This document shows positions 63,880 to 64,000 of a DNA stretch of 64,000 nucleotides, in pieces; the first letter of the stretch is position 1; each line of letters starts with the position of its first letter. Both the position numbers and the translations under genes were made by a program. Location: contig CAJQUW010017003.1 in assembly GCA_907163375.1 (NCBI GenBank), positions 186,001 through 250,000 of the forward strand, read 5' to 3'. The notes below the pieces were generated by a model, which had not been told where the DNA came from, did not search any database, and was given only the letters and a program-made list of their open reading frames with translations. This DNA is from Prostheceraeus crozeri. Taxonomy: Eukaryota; Platyhelminthes; Polycladida; Euryleptidae.

Positions 63880-64000
63880 TGACGTCCCCCCCCTCTGGAA
63901 CGGTAGAGTGTCGTGGTCGGCCGCCGTGGTGCTTCGGGTCTGAGTCCCCCCCCCTCTGGAACGACAGAGGTTGTAGTCTGTCGTGGTGTGCCGACCAGGT
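63880..64000 (+). repeat. C-rich direct repeat at window edge
   Basis: GTCCCCCCCCCTCTGGAACG occurs at 63,882 and again (one C shorter or longer) at about 63,942. Each is followed by a related GT/CG-rich stretch (AGAGTGTCGTGGTCGGCCGC against AGTCTGTCGTGGTGTGCCGA). The unit is about 60 bp, unusually GC-rich for the window, and may continue beyond its end. Confidence 0.65.

Noticed and set aside
1-64000. tRNA, rRNA or CRISPR features
   Set aside because: No tRNA B-box/cloverleaf, no rRNA-like conserved segments and no regularly spaced short direct repeats with unique spacers were seen.

Overview
The window is AT-rich animal DNA, most likely from an aquatic invertebrate. Coding capacity is almost entirely mobile-element derived: several Penelope-like element (PLE) lineages, CR1/Jockey-type LINE relics, hAT DNA transposons, long-inverted-repeat elements, and one complete-looking Polinton (Maverick). 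The evidence for an animal host is indirect: GIY-YIG PLEs, LINEs with microsatellite tails, hAT transposases with animal-type motifs, a spliced-looking exon, and long non-coding stretches. I cannot name the species. No rRNA, tRNA or CRISPR array was seen.

Layout. 1-6,000: a dispersed repeat, two GIY-YIG PLE fragments of one family, a small inverted-repeat element between TA microsatellites, and a near full-length PLE (minus strand) that carries a foldback insertion and faces a second, inverted 3' copy of itself. 6,000-22,900: mostly non-coding, with two further PLE relics, two imperfect palindromic elements, one LINE tail and one candidate host exon (14,680-14,848, minus). 22,950-26,590: a third type of PLE (minus) preceded by an ORF with an SGNH-esterase-like fold, sitting between two (TAG)n tracts. 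26,560-28,056 plus 44,411-44,622: one LINE (minus) split by the Polinton.

28,063-44,404: a 16.3-kb Polinton with 531-bp, about 99% identical terminal inverted repeats and a perfect 6-bp target duplication (ATCACA). It carries protein-primed DNA polymerase B, integrase, adenovirus-type protease, packaging-type ATPase, major capsid and minor-capsid-like genes. It also carries a second membrane-anchored P-loop ATPase, a multi-zinc-finger protein, a coiled-coil protein with a tail-fibre-like N-terminus, two small hydrophobic putative virion proteins, and a phospholipase A2-like domain in one reading frame with the integrase. Most genes start directly after a short TTTAAAAAATG-type leader. An array of about eight 113-bp tandem repeats and a long hairpin lie between genes. 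About three loci look interrupted; the rest look open, so the copy is a young but probably dead fossil.

44,600-64,000: a long-TIR element related to the repeat at the window start, a decayed autonomous hAT (47,013-49,780), a LINE (51,100-54,545) split by a 2.0-kb non-autonomous hAT with a perfect 8-bp target duplication, further LINE and PLE relics, a second candidate hAT (58,260-59,319), a 20-21-bp minisatellite (62,051-62,213) and a C-rich direct repeat at the right edge.

The most interesting items are in the Polinton: the phospholipase-integrase frame with a protease consensus site at the junction, the tail-fibre-like coiled coil, the two ATPases, and the shared gene-start leader.
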